64,000 nucleotides of DNA, from contig NC_092577.1 in NCBI RefSeq assembly GCF_037975245.1, positions 21,574,898 through 21,638,897 on the forward strand, given 5' to 3'. Each line of letters starts with the position of its first letter. The first letter of the stretch is position 1. A model generated the notes under the pieces. The model saw only the letters and a program-made list of their open reading frames with translations. It had not been told where the DNA came from and did no database searches. This DNA is from Apostichopus japonicus (lineage: Eukaryota; Echinodermata; Holothuroidea; Aspidochirotida; Stichopodidae). Position numbers and translations under genes: made by a program. Positions 22,801 through 34,839 of this stretch are shown piece by piece.

Positions 22801-23276
22801 GTACTGCCCATGTTTTTTGGCATTGCCCCTTTGTTTTGAACTTGTGGGAGTGGTTTCAGTCCTGGACCGACCGTTTAACGGGAGACCGTTCCTGGTCGGT
22901 AGGACAGGGTTTTGTCTTGTATGGATTAGATCCTCCAGTTTGTTCCGTTGCTGTGTTGCAGCGTATTATCTATGTTTGTTCTGTTGTAAAAAAACTTATT
23001 TGGAGGAATAGATGTGATGTTGTTTTTAGGGGGAAATTTGCCAGTTGGCAGGCAGTCCTGGAGGCGGTGAAGTCTGACATTCGCCTTCAGGTTGAAGGCG
23101 ATTTTCGCCGTTTATCTAGGGCTGCCTTTTTTGGACGGTGGTGTGCTGGGGAAGGGTGTTTTGTTTCGCTGCGTGCTGGTCGTCCTTTTGTAGTTTTTTC
23201 ATATTTCAGGGGGGGGGGTTGGGCGTTTTGTCTCTGCAGGTCGGTGAGCGTATGTACTTTTTTTTGGCTCGCTTGA
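19855..23276 (+). pseudogene. LINE ORF2: APE endonuclease, reverse transcriptase, zinc tail (copy 1)
   Basis: ORF2 nicks target DNA and reverse-transcribes the LINE RNA. ATG 19855 (MAHTFSVATFNVNG) is preferred over an upstream TTG. Endonuclease motifs are VCLQETHI, VYAPN, MVGDFNCV and SDHDTVVA. RT motifs are KSPGSDGLPREF, LDQQKAFDMVD, GVRQGCPLSP and QYADDVTCVV. The C-terminal CPRTGCDSLESTAHVFWHC is a Cys/His cluster of the zf-RVT type. Compared with copy 2, about 35 bases are missing near 21094 and 8 bases near 21905; both shift the frame, so this ORF2 cannot make one polypeptide. It ends at 23276 in the first of three tandem tail units. Confidence 0.9.
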
Positions 23277-23363
23277 CCTGAGGTTCGTTTGTAAGAATGG
23301 GATGGTTTGGTAGTGCCGTTTGGCCGTGACGTTTTGTATCCCGTATGACGGGTCACGTAAAAA
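22065..23363 (+). repeat. Tandem 3'-end unit 1 of LINE copy 1
   Basis: Begins inside ORF2 at GCACCTGGTGATG and ends at AAAAA before the next GCACC. It is contiguous with the upstream ORF2, so this is the original segment (about 1,299 bp). Seven A follow TGT near 22987, and GAGACCGTTCC lacks the extra C seen in units 2 and 3. Confidence 0.9.
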
Positions 23364-24667
23364 GCACCTGGTGATGTCACCTGGAGCGAGAGGGCTGAGG
23401 TATTTGAGAGCAGGCTCGAAACCTTTGGTACCCGCTGGCTTTCGATCCTAGGGAAAGTCACCGTAGTTAATCGTTTTGTTTCGCACATCTTGTGGTACCC
23501 GGGCGCGGTGTATCCAATTCCGCGTCGCGTCCTGGTGCGGTTGGAGAGAGCGATATTTTCATTTATTTGGTCGGGTGGTACAGAGCTTGTCAAAAGGGCG
23601 GTAATGTACCAAAAACTGGAGAAGGGTGGGTTAGGGGTGGTTCATCTGGGAAGTAAGTTAACTTGTTTGTTATTTAAGCAGTTGTTTGTAGCGGTAACTG
23701 ACCCAGGGTTGCCTTGTTCATATTTTGTACGTTTTTGGGGCGGTTTGCACCTGCGTCGATGGGTCCCGGCGCTGTTTAGCAACAGAGAACCGCATAGTAG
23801 TACTCCAAACAGGGTGGTGCGTGTCATTTGCTCCGCTCTGATTGAGTTGCCCCCTGTTGACCTGTCACAGCCGGCCCTCGTTCACAGTTCGTTGCGGGAT
23901 AGGACCTTGAATGCAATTTTTGTACAGGGACGTCATCCTGTCGAAGTATGGCGTTCGGTGCATTCAAGGCTGAATGGTTGCAGACTCCGTGACCTTGCAT
24001 GGAGAATTGCACACGGTGCCTTGGTGACCAATCTGAAAAGGTATCACTGGCGATTAGGTGATGGACTGTGCCCGAGGACCGGCTGTGACAGCTTAGAGAG
24101 TACTGCCCATGTTTTTTGGCATTGCCCCTTTGTTTTGAACTTGTGGGAGTGGTTTGAGTCCTGGACCGACCGTTTAACGGGAGACCCGTTCCTGGTCGGT
24201 AGGACAGGGTTTTGTTTTGTATGGATTAGATCCCCCAGTTTGTTCCGTTGCTGTGTTGCAGCGTATTATTTATGTTTGTTCTGTTGTAAAAAAAAACTTA
24301 TTTGGAGGAATAGATGTGATGTTGTTTTTAGGGGGAAATTTGCCAGTTGGCAGGCAGTCCTGAAGGCGGTGAAGTCTGACATTCGCCTTCAGGTTGAAGG
24401 CGATTTTCGCCGTTTATCTAGGGCTGCCTTTTTTGGACGGTGGTGTGCTGGGGAAGGGTGTTTTGTTTCGCTGCGTGCTGGTCGTCCTTTTGTAGTTTTT
24501 TCATATTTCAGGGGGGGGGGGGTTGGGCGTTTTGTCTCTGCAGGTCGGTGAGCGTATGTACTTTTTTTTGGCTCGCTTGACCTGAGGTTCGTTTGTAAGA
24601 ATGGGATGGTTTGGTAGTGCCGTTTGGCCGTGACGTTTTGTATCCCGTATGACGGGTCACGTAAAAA
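23364..24667 (+). repeat. Tandem 3'-end unit 2 of LINE copy 1
   Basis: About 1,304 bp, joined to unit 1 through the four bases GCAC shared by the LINE tail and the internal start point. Encodes a partial ORF2 C-terminus (open from 23490 to 24551). It shares with unit 3 an extra C (GAGACCCGTTCC), nine rather than seven A, and other changes, so units 2 and 3 are closest relatives. Confidence 0.9.
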
Positions 24668-25967
24668 GCACCTGGTGATGTCACCTGGAGCGAGAGGGCT
24701 GAGGTATTTGAGAGCAGGCTCGAAACCTTTGGTACCCGCTGGCTTTCGATCCTAGGGAAAGTCACCGTAGTTAATCGTTTTGTTTCGCCCATCTTGTGGT
24801 ACCCGGGCGCGGTGTATCCAATTCCGCGTCGCGTCCTGGTGCGGTTGGAGAGAGCGATATTTTCATTTATTTGGTCGGGTGGTACAGAGCTTGTCAAAAG
24901 GGCGGTAATGTACCAAAAACTGGAGAAGGGTGGGTTAGGGGTGGTTCATCTGGGAAGTAAGTTAACTTGTTTGTTATTTAAGCAGTTGTTTGTAGCGGTA
25001 ACTGACCCAGGGTTGCCTTGTTCATATTTTGTACGTTTTTGGGGCGGTTTGCACCTGCGTCGATGGGTCCCGGCGCTGTTTAGCAACAGAGAACCGCATA
25101 GTAGTACTCCAAACAGGGTGGTGCGTGTCATTTGCTCCGCTCTGATTGAGTTGCCCCCTGTTGACCTGTCACAGCCGGCCCTCGTTCACAGTTCGTTGCG
25201 GGATAGGACCTTGAATGCAATTTTTGTACAGGGACGTCATCCTGTCGAAGTATGGCGTTCGGTGCATTCAAGGCTGAATGGTTGCAGACTCCGTGACCTT
25301 GCATGGAGAATTGCACACGGTGCCTTGGTGACCAATCTGAAAAGGTATCACTGGCGATTAGGTGATGGACTGTGCCCGAGGACCGGCTGTGACAGCTTAG
25401 AGAGTACTGCCCATGTTTTTTGGCATTGCCCCTTTGTTTTGAACTTGTGGGAGTGGTTTGAGTCCTGGACCGACCGTTTAACGGGAGACCCGTTCCTGGT
25501 CGGTAGGACAGGGTTTTGTTTTGTATGGATTAGATCCCCCAGTTTGTTCCGTTGCTGTGTTGCAGCGTATTATTTATGTTTGTTCTGTTGTAAAAAAAAA
25601 CTTATTTGGAGGAATAGATGTGATGTTGTTTTTAGGGGGAAATTTGCCAGTTGGCAGGCAGTCCTGAAGGCGGTGAAGTCTGACATTCGCCTTCAGGTTG
25701 AAGGCGATTTTCGCCGTTTATCTAGGGCTGCCTTTTTTGGACGGTGGTGTGCTGGGGAAGGGTGTTTTGTTTCGCTGCGTGCTGGTCGTCCTTTTGTAGT
25801 TTTTTAATATTTCAGTGGGGGATTGGGCGTTTTGTCTCTGCAGGTCGGTGAGCGTATGTACTTTTTTTTGGCTCGCTTGACCTGAGGTTCGTTTGTAAGA
25901 ATGGGATGGTTTGGTAGTGCCGTTTGGCCGTGACGTTTTGTATCCCGTATGACGGGTCACGTAAAAA
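24668..25967 (+). repeat. Tandem 3'-end unit 3 of LINE copy 1
   Basis: About 1,300 bp, nearly identical to unit 2; it differs at CCCATC against CACATC near 24791 and in a shortened G run near 25815. The partial ORF2 frame is open 24794-25807. It ends in the LINE tail, followed directly by the 3' target duplication. Confidence 0.9.
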
Positions 25968-25982
25968 GCACCATGTAGTTAC

Positions 25983-27004
25983 CACAATTTAGAATATCCC
26001 TCAGATACTTCTCTCAAAACTCAAATTGTGTCTAGACCTACAGCTGTACAGTACTATGCAGGTTCCTGTTTGTATACATGAGCACTGTGCAAGGGATGTG
26101 CGAACTATAGAGAAACATCAGCAATCATCTCACCCGATGGCCAGGTATTGTAATTTTTTCAAGAATACTTTGCTCATGATTTCCTTATAGGAAGGAGGGT
26201 AAATTCTTTTCATTATCTTTTCAAATGTTTCCCCTAGCTCTGACTTAAAAGAACCTCTGACCTTAAAATATTGTGAATGATTCTGGCTGAATATTTATCT
26301 TGCAATTTATATGCAGGTGTGCACCCTGATCGAGTTCTACAAAAAGGATACGACAGTTTGAGTGATATTAAAGGTAGTCTGTATAGGTCCCAGATTATAC
26401 AACGCTATAATTTTTACAACTTTTCAAAAAGTACTTCCCTTGAAATCTTTACTCTCCAAATTGTTTTCAGACATTCTATATGAGCACACAAGATGATTGA
26501 ATGTCCCAGTGAGGTACATTTCCGCCAAGGTGGGTAATAAAAACTGTTGAAGAATTTTGAACAAATGGGTGACCATATTTGATTATCTGGCATATTTGGG
26601 ACCAATAAAGCATACCTTTAACCTTCAGCAGTTGAAGTACACTGCAAGTAGGAAAATAATTTAAGTAACATTGCATATGGTCCGTTTCTAATTCTAGATC
26701 TAGGTGGGATCTAAGCTTTCCAATTGTTTCACAATAGATATATAGTACTTAACATACAATCTTACCTCATTCTCCTTAAAAGAGATTCCACAATTGTTGT
26801 CAAGCGTTTCTTCATTCCTGAAGAGTGAACCACATAACAGATATGGGTCAATTGGAAGTCACAGTGCCAATTAGGTTGATTTTGTATAATAAAGATCTTC
26901 ATTTCCAACCACAAAGCCAGTTCATTAGATTACGATCACCACATCCATGTAATCCCAATTTAAAATGAAGGTGTCAAGTGTGTCCCATGAACCGAGCATG
27001 AAAA
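25983..27004. other. Unique-looking DNA between two LINEs
   Basis: No repeat border recognised. One small exon candidate lies at 26317-26373. Confidence 0.4.
26317..26373 (+). CDS. Possible 57-nt exon
   Basis: TTATATGCAG precedes it and AAAG|GTAGTC follows. The frame encodes VHPDRVLQKGYDSLSDIKG. It could be an upstream exon of the plus-strand HECT gene, but its end phase (1) does not match the exon starting at 39540 (phase 0), so at least one more exon would be needed. Confidence 0.3.
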
Positions 27005-27188
27005 CCAATAACCTTTTGTGTGCTTTTTACGTGACCCGCCATGCGGGATACAAAACGTCGCGGCCAAACGGCACTACCGAACCATCCCATTCTGACAAAC
27101 GAAACTCAGGTCTAGCGAGCCCAAAAAACATACGCCCGCCGACCTGCAGAGACAAAACGCCCAACCCCCCCCCCCCCCACTCAAACAT

Positions 27189-30100
27189 TCAAAAACCTAC
27201 AAAAGGACGACCCGCACGCAGCGAAACGAAAAACCCCTCCCCAGCACACCAGCGTCCAAAAAAGGCAGCCCCAGATAAACGGCGAAAATCGCCTTCAATT
27301 TGAAGGCGAATGTCAGACTTCACCGCCTCCAGGACTGCCTGCCAACTGGCAAATTTCCCCCTAAAAACCAAATTACATCTATTCCGCCAAACATGTTTTT
27401 TTACAATAGAGCAAACAAAAATGATGCGGTGCAACACAGCTACCGAACAAACTGGAGGGTCTACCCCATATAAAATAAAGCCCTGCCCTACCGACCATGA
27501 ACGGTCTCCCGTAACACGGTCGGTCCAGGTCTGGAACCACTCCCATAAGTTTACTACACAGCAACAATGCCAAAAAACATGAGCAGTACTCTCTAAGCTG
27601 TCACAGCCGGTCCTAGGGCACAGTCCATCACCCAATCGCCAATGATATCTTTTTAGGTTGGTCACCAAGGCACCGTGTGCAACTCTCCATGCGAGATCAC
27701 GGAGCCTGCAACCATTCAGCCTTGAATGCACCGAACGCCATACTTCGGCAGAATGACGTCCCTGGACAAAAGTTGCATTCAAGGCCTTATCCCGCAACGA
27801 ACTGTGAACGAGGTCCGGCTGTGACAGGTCAACAGGGGGCAACTCAATCAGAGCGGAGCAGATGACACGCACCACCCTGTTTGGAGTACTACTATGCGGT
27901 TCTCTGTTGCTAAACAGCGCCGGGACCCATCGACGCAGGTGCAAACCGCCCCAAAAACGTAGAAAATATGAACAAGGCAACCCTGGGTCAGTTACCGCTA
28001 CAAACAACTGCTTAAATAACAAAAAGGTCAATTTACTTCCCAGATGAACCACCCCTAACCCACCCTTGTCCAGGTTTTGGTACATTACCGCCCTTTTGAC
28101 AAGCTTCTGTACCACCCGACCAGATAAATGAAAATATCGCTCTCTCCAACCGCACCAGGACGCGACGCGGAATTGGATACACCGCGCCCGAGTACCACAA
28201 GATGGGCGAAACAAAACGATTAATTACGGTGACTTTCCCTAGGATCGAAAGCCAGCGGGTGCCAAAGGTTTCGAGCCTGCTCTCAAATACCTCAGCCCTC
28301 TCGTTCCAGGTTACATCACAAGGTGCATCGCAGCCGAACCATATACCATTAATTTTGATCCGACCACGATGCACCGAATGGCAAGTCTCTGTATCTCCAG
28401 CTACCAAGGCGAAGGCCCTTTGTCTTTTCCGGATTCAACTTCGCCCCGGTAGCTCTCTCAAAGATAAATAAATCCTGCGAGAGGGCACGAAAGGAGCCCA
28501 GACTCGAAACAACACACGTGACGTCATCTGCATATTGAACGCATTTCACTTTGGCACCCCCTGGCAACACGAATGGAACAAGTCTTGAGTCCCTTTCCAA
28601 AAGACGAGAGAGGGACTCGCTAAACAAAACATAAAGTAATGGAGACAGAGGGCACCCCTGGCGCACCCCCCTCTCCACGTTAAAAACCTCCGAACAAAAC
28701 CCATTTACGATAACAGAACTGAAACTTTCCTGATACAAAACAGAAATCCATTTACGAAAAAACGGGTGCAACTGAAACGTCTCCAATACACTCATTAAAA
28801 ACCCACGATCCACCATGTCAAAGGCCTTCTGCTGGTCCAGAGACACCAATGCACATGGCAGATCTCGGTCAATAACAAAGTCGGTCAAGTCGCGCATCAA
28901 CCACAAGTTCTGCTGGATGCAATGACCCTTGACTGCACAAGCCTGGAGATCACCCACAAGATGCGGCATAGCCAGTGCAAGGCGGTTGCACAAAGCCTTA
29001 GCCAGCAACTTGTAGTCTACATTTAACAAGGTGATTGGACGCTTGTTATGAGGATCCAAGGGGTCCCCAGACTTGGGCAGCAAAGTAATCATGCCCAGAC
29101 GTTGACTTTGGTTTAACAGTCCGTTTTGGAAGGCGTCCTCGAAGACGGCTCTGAGGTCGGGTCCTATTAATGCCCAGAAGGTTCGGTAGAACTCCCTCGG
29201 AAGCCCGTCCGAACCCGGGGACTTGCCATTCTTGATCTTCGAAAGCGCCTTCCAAAGCTCAACAGTGGTTATTCCGCCCCCCAAAATATCATTGACATCG
29301 TGGGGAACAGTTTTTGAGATTCCCCTCAATAAATCGGCCTGTGCCGACAAGTCGACGTTGCCACGCGTAAACAAACTCGAATAATAATCCTTGTATACGC
29401 GGACAATGCCGTGAGGGTCACTAACCACGGTCCCATCAGTAGCGCGCACAGATGGGACGCGTCTGCCACCCGCCGATGAGCTTACGGACTGGTAAAACCT
29501 CAGTGAAGGGCGCTCCTCGGCTTCCACCGCTTCGACACGGGCCCTGACGCGGGCACCGTGGTACTTTTCATCGAGATAAGTCTGCAAAGCGATGACAGCC
29601 GAAGGGTCGCCAAACTTCACCTCCGCGCACAGCTTCGAGAATTTTTCTCTTCGACGCCGTGCGCGGGTCACGCAATACTGAATTGCGTAGCGTTTGATGC
29701 GCAACTTGACATCATCCCACCACTGGGATGTAGAAGCAAAGGCCGGCTTCAATGTTTGCCATCCCTTGTACCTGGTTTCGAAACCCTGGCGGAACTCTGC
29801 CTCGCCAAGAATCCGACAGTTAAGCTTCCATAGGCCCCGCCCGATCGGGAAAATGGAAGGCAAACCAAAACGTGCTACTACAGTGTCATGGTCAGAGAGC
29901 GGACAGCTGAGCGTCTCGCAACCCGAAAATTTAAAACTTACGGGCGCGTACACTCGATCTATCCTGGAGGCATCTTCTCCGTTAGGCCTCACCCACGTAT
30001 ACACCGTACTACACGGGTGCATATGCCTCCAGACATCGGCTAAAAGGTGTGCCGAAGTGAATCTGTCCAATTCTGTCATCCCAGCGTCAGGACTAGCAGA

Positions 30101-30574
30101 CACAGAAGCCCCGAGTCTGTCAAGACCCGAGTCTGGGACACAGTTAAAGTCTCCGACCATGACACATGGTGCACTACCAGGAACAAAGGAAGGCAACGTG
30201 TTAAAAAATTCTCGTCTAGCAGAAGGCCGATTGGGAGCATACACATTGCACAGGGAGATGTTACCCTGTGGATACTTGAAAAGAATGCAAACCAATCGGC
30301 CCTCGTGATCCGTCTCCACCCTAGTGGCACAACCCGCCTGACGAGGTGACAGAAGGATGACAGTGCCACAGGATGAAGACGAACCAAACGAAGCATGCAG
30401 CCCACCACCCCACTCATAAGCCCATAGAGGGACATCTTCTTCCAAAATATGTGTTTCTTGCAGGCAAACGCAGTCGACCTCCATTGAAATACAATATTGG
30501 AAAATGCGACTGCGCTTGCGATGATCCCTCATGCCATTGACGTTGAAAGTGGCAACTGAAAATGTATGGGCCAT
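27189..30574 (-). pseudogene. LINE ORF2 of copy 2, nearly intact
   Basis: Open from ATG 30574 through the endonuclease and the whole RT catalytic core (LDQQKAFDMVD, YADD) down to about 28349. There an 8-base deletion relative to copy 1 (AGAATATC missing) shifts the frame. A single extra A near 28107 shifts it again. The C-terminal zf-RVT-type block (CPRTGCDSLESTAHVFWHC) lies in a third stretch ending at 27189. It is the best preserved ORF2 in the window, about 740 codons before the first break. Confidence 0.9.
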
Positions 30575-30594
30575 GAGAGGGCAATGAGGCATAA

Positions 30595-31706
30595 CTACGC
30601 CGACGAGGATTCTGTAAGCTTCAAGCGAGCTCTAGACGACATATCGTCGTCTGAGTCGTCACTTGAGGCCGACCTTTTTAGAGAGGGTTCCCCCATCTCG
30701 TCGTACCAGCTCGTCCCGGTGGCACGTTTCGGCTCTACGGTCACCGAGTCTCCGGAGTCGCTGTCAGACAGAGCCTCCGGAGACCCGATGACTACCGAGT
30801 CCCCGGAGTCGCCGTCGGACAGAGTCTCCGGATCTGGCGATACCAGCGGCGGACTGGGGACGGAACTGGACGAGTTGATGGGGGAAGCTGGTGGAGACTT
30901 TCTCGGTGCGGGCACGGGGTTGGGGTCTGCAACTACGGGGGAGGGTGTACCAGGTGCGGAAGGTGAATCTTCACCCGGTTCCCCCTCCTTGCGTGGAGCT
31001 TCCTCCGAGGCAGTAGGTGCGCCAGAACTTGGCGCCTTTGCTTGACCCCCACTCTTTGTCATAAAGACATAAGAGGAGGGACAAGCGCGAAAAACATGTC
31101 CCTCCTTCCCACAGAGTGAGCACACAACTTCGCTTGGGCAAGCAGAGGTATCATGCCCAAGACGAAGGCAGCGCCCACACTTTTTGTTCGGGCAGCCCTT
31201 GGCTTCGTGCCCGGTCTCCCCACACCTGAAACAGGTACGGGGCTGACCGGGGTAACGCACGTGAGCTTTATGCCCGGCAATAAAAAGGAAGGAGGGAATG
31301 TCCTGCTTGAGGTCGATTCGAACCTGTCGGTGCCCGTTCAACACCCCGGGGGCCTGTGCGTAGGAGCACATTTTCATAGCCTTGACAGCCCCAAACCGAC
31401 CTAAAACAGTTGCGACAAGTTCCTGACGCACCTCTAGTCCTACGTGGATGACAGTTACCCATACGGAACGTTCGTATGGAGTAACTGTCAAACCATCAAC
31501 CCCACTCAGCAACGTGACACCCTTCTGCCGGGTCACGTCACTGGTAAAACGTAGATCATACGTATTACGACCCTGGAGAGCTTGCAAAGCTCTCCAGGCA
31601 CAACAACACCCTTACTCTTCAAAATACTAAAAACTTGCACCGGTGGAACCGCTTGTTCACCGGTGAAGGTTAACTTAACAATTTTGGAATCACGGCGCGA
31701 TGCCAT
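30595..31706 (-). pseudogene. LINE ORF1 of copy 2
   Basis: ATG 31706 gives the same MASRRDSKIVKLTF start as copy 1. Seven bases (GTTGATG) are missing near 31590, so the frame breaks after about 40 codons. The lost segment leaves a short perfect palindrome, GGAGAGCTT/AAGCTCTCC. The remaining frame, with three CCHC knuckles, is open to 30595. Two extra bases near the end replace the usual terminus by a 14-codon extension. Confidence 0.88.
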
Positions 31707-31941
31707 GATACCGAAGGTGGCTAGGCCACAAAAGAGTAACAAAAACAAACTAAGGACAGTTTGGATAAAGTACGATATACGATAACTATATACGATAACG
31801 ATATACGAACTGGCGCGCACACCCGCCTGGCGGGAAGTATAGGGCAGTACAGTACAGTGAAAAAATAGCTGTTATCAGATGGAGAGCGAGAGCGAAACAC
31901 GTCTGCACTCCAAGAAAGCCAAATAGCCAATAACCTTTTGT

Positions 31942-33375
31942 TCAGTCTGATTTCATGTCATTGACGGTATTTAGTAAATTAAGTACGTTTAAAGTCTTTT
32001 AACATTTCATTGTGCCAGATGGTTACTGACTTTTAGAACGATTGAACTGCAAATGTACTTAACTCAAGGTGGACTGATTTAAAACACAATTATTTATATC
32101 ATGGCTCAAACCACTTGACTATGTAACCCAAAAATCACTGATTTAGTTTTAGTAACAATATACACTAAATCACATATGGATATATGGGAAGTGCTCAGGA
32201 TCATCAAGAAGGGTACTGTTTGAAGTGGAAGTAATGATATCATTTCATGGTTATTTTAAACCAAAATATTTCATTGCCTAGAAGGCTATTGAACAGACAG
32301 GTAACTGTGGTGATAAACAGGAGTGGGCATGGGGTACATTGCATGTTACACATGAAGTCAGCATGAAGATAGGCACATCCCTCACAGGTAGTCACTGTAT
32401 ACTTTGAGATAACTAGAATATGGTCATTTGACTTCAGGTTCCAACCCATCAGCGAGAATGAAACTAGAGCAACACTCAAAATGTAACTGCATTTACAGTA
32501 TATCTGCACAATAAACTGAGATTAATTACACTTATTGAAAGTTACAATATCAGAACTCTATGAAGCATGAAAACTACATAATGGCAACTTAAGTATATAT
32601 TGCTTGGCTCAAGTCCAGCTTAAATATGAAGAAATGATGTAATCTCTGGGATATCCAATCCAACAAGGTGCTCATGAACAAGGTGAAAGAAATACAAAGG
32701 TCATGCACAATGAACAGGTGACAATAAAGGTTTTGAGGGAGATTACGACAACTCAAACCTACAAGTTCACTTGGATGCTTTCTGTTTCTAATATAGTTGG
32801 TACAATGTTGAAATATTAGCACTGTGTACTCTGACTGTCATTCAAGTTTGTTCCTTAAAACTAGAATATGTTTCAGACAACCCTTGCACGGCCATCAGAG
32901 AGATTAAACATTAAACTTATTCTGATGGTTGCTTGATCAACTTTTAAAGGCCTAACATTCAGTCATTGTTTAATACTTAATGTGACAGTCATGCCGGCAA
33001 TAAAGAACTACTCACGACCAGAGCAAATTTTCACTTTATATGACAAACGTGACCACATGGAAGCAGTAAAATTTTATTCGATAATACATGAACACAGATC
33101 AACCAGCCCAGGCTCAGTATGATAGCTGTGCAAACTTTTCAGGGGAGTTGACTTTGGGTGTGGGGACATGCACATGCACTGAACTTGAAGCTTTTGGAAT
33201 TGGAATGAGTGGGTAAAGATATAGAAAAGAATCTGCGTAAATGCATTTCGCAAGTACACACGTCTCAACCAAGTGTGCAAATGAAATGGTTCTATGGGGT
33301 GATTTAATAGTCATAGGCCTAACTGTTTCTCAGCATTTTGATGGCCAACAAAAATAGTTTAAGTTAGTGACACAC
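31942..33375. other. Non-coding stretch, nothing recognised
   Basis: AT-rich DNA between LINE copy 2 and the minus-strand exons; probably intron of that gene. No repeat border seen. Confidence 0.4.
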
Positions 33376-34651
33376 CTGCTGGGAGGAACCACTGGAGCTT
33401 GCAAGATGATCCACTAACGCATCAGAGCTGTCATCATGAAGGTCTGATAAAAAGAAATGAACATGCATAAAGACACTTCTGAGCACCAAACTCAGTAATG
33501 TTATCTATCCAGAGGATATTCAATAGATCACTGCAAGCATTGCTATGGTTACTACATATATACACAGTTATTGTAAGGAGCAATTCTTCCATCTGTTTAC
33601 TGTGTTTTGACAGCTGTTGTGTACAAGTATATTGGTGGTCGTACACTGTCTATTTACCAGGCGTAAAATTTGTACTAAGTTAAGGTCATTTAAACTATCA
33701 ATAGGTTAAAACTGAACCAGTGAACCAGACCATGATTATTCAAAATCATAATTTCCCTTCTTTTCATTTTGCTGGAAAGTATTGTGTTATGGTAGAAATT
33801 AAACCACCTTGAACAATGGTTGTCACTTATGTAACACCACTGAAATGTTCTTACTGGCTATTAAGAAGACTTGTGGAAAGGTACGATGCAACAGGATCGA
33901 GAAGCACAAATTTACTGTACTTCTAAAATTCACTTTAGAGTATTCATGAATTTCTTTTCCTACTTAACAAAAGAATTCAAAATTCAAAAGGTATTTTCAT
34001 GTACTTACTTTAGTTACATATTCTATAAAGGTCTTAATGCATCCCACTCGTTTAAATGGTCCACATACTAAAACCTGTGAAAACAGTAAAAACAAAATTG
34101 GGGATGTATAAGGGCAGCTATTGTGTTGCAGCTACCATTCTTAAAGAATCAAAATAACACTGCAAAATTTACCAATGCGAAACTTTGACTTGTTCTCCAA
34201 GGAAGTAGGAGAAACATCTATCCATTCCTTTAATTCGTCACACATGTATTTGACTGTAAATGGCTCTTCTAGCTCCAAGCCTGCGAAGGTCTAAACATTT
34301 ATCAAGATACAACTATGTTCAAAATATGTTTATTAAGCTGTATATTATCTAGATTTCCTCATGTGGTGATGGGGTTCATCAAGACGTACAGTAGCAGAAG
34401 AAAACTATCAGATTGATGGGAAATTGGTCACAGTCACGATACTAACTTGTCATACCAGATCATATCGAAGCCACTGAAAGTAGCATTTCCATGGCATTCA
34501 TACAACTAAGCTTGAATATACACACGAAAATTCATCTATACAGTATATACCTATTATGTATTACTTGCTGGTCCAAAAATGTCAAGGAATTTATCCAACT
34601 CGGATGGCTGTGAATTGTATCTCTCAAGGACTTTGAGTCTCAATCTATTGT
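33376..34651 (-). CDS. Three phase-matched exons of an unidentified gene
   Basis: Exons on the minus strand: 34651-34565, 34280-34173 and 33443-33376. Each has AG before and GT after (donors AA|GTAATA, TTG|GTAAAT and CAG|GTGTGT). Joined by phase they stay open: the first reads LRLKVLERYNSQPSELDKFL, the second EEPFTVKYMCDELKEWIDVS, the third a Ser/Asp-rich DDSSDALVDHLASSSGSSQQ. The phase agreement across two introns is the main support. I do not recognise the family; the middle exon looks like a small helical domain. The gene probably continues at 18.4 kb across a LINE-filled intron. The first exon's 5' continuation is not seen. Confidence 0.55.
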
Positions 34652-34839
34652 CTGAGTCATTTGTTCACTTTGGTTCTACTATTTACGGTTCTTTTTTTGC
34701 AATATGAAAGTAAATTGCAACAAGAAAGGTTTTCTGCTACACGACTTTGTCAGCTACGATCAACACACGACATACACCAGAGCTTGAGTCTGGATAGCTA
34801 GGCATAACATTAGGCTATGCTCCCCCAGTAAACATTTTG

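Larger units (their letters stand above)
18435..25969 (+). mobile_element. Full-length Tx1-clade LINE, copy 1, with triplicated 3' end
   Basis: Flanked by ACCATGTAGGTAC (18422-18434) and ACCATGTAGTTAC (25970-25982), one mismatch in 13. The 5' end (TTGGCTTTC.TGGAGTGCAG) matches that of copy 2. ORF1 and ORF2 follow in order. The 3' tail is a small hairpin then TCACGTAAAAAGCAC, not poly(A). The last 1.3 kb occurs three times in tandem. Clade assignment rests on a CCHC-type ORF1 with an APE endonuclease/RT/zinc ORF2 as in Xenopus Tx1. Confidence 0.9.
27020..31926 (-). mobile_element. Full-length Tx1-clade LINE, copy 2
   Basis: Flanked by a perfect 15-bp duplication, CCAATAACCTTTTGT, at 27005-27019 and 31927-31941. 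It has the same 5' start (GGAGTGCAGACGTG region) and the same 3' hairpin and GTAAAAAGCAC tail as copy 1. About 4.9 kb, the expected full length without a tail repeat. Confidence 0.92.
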
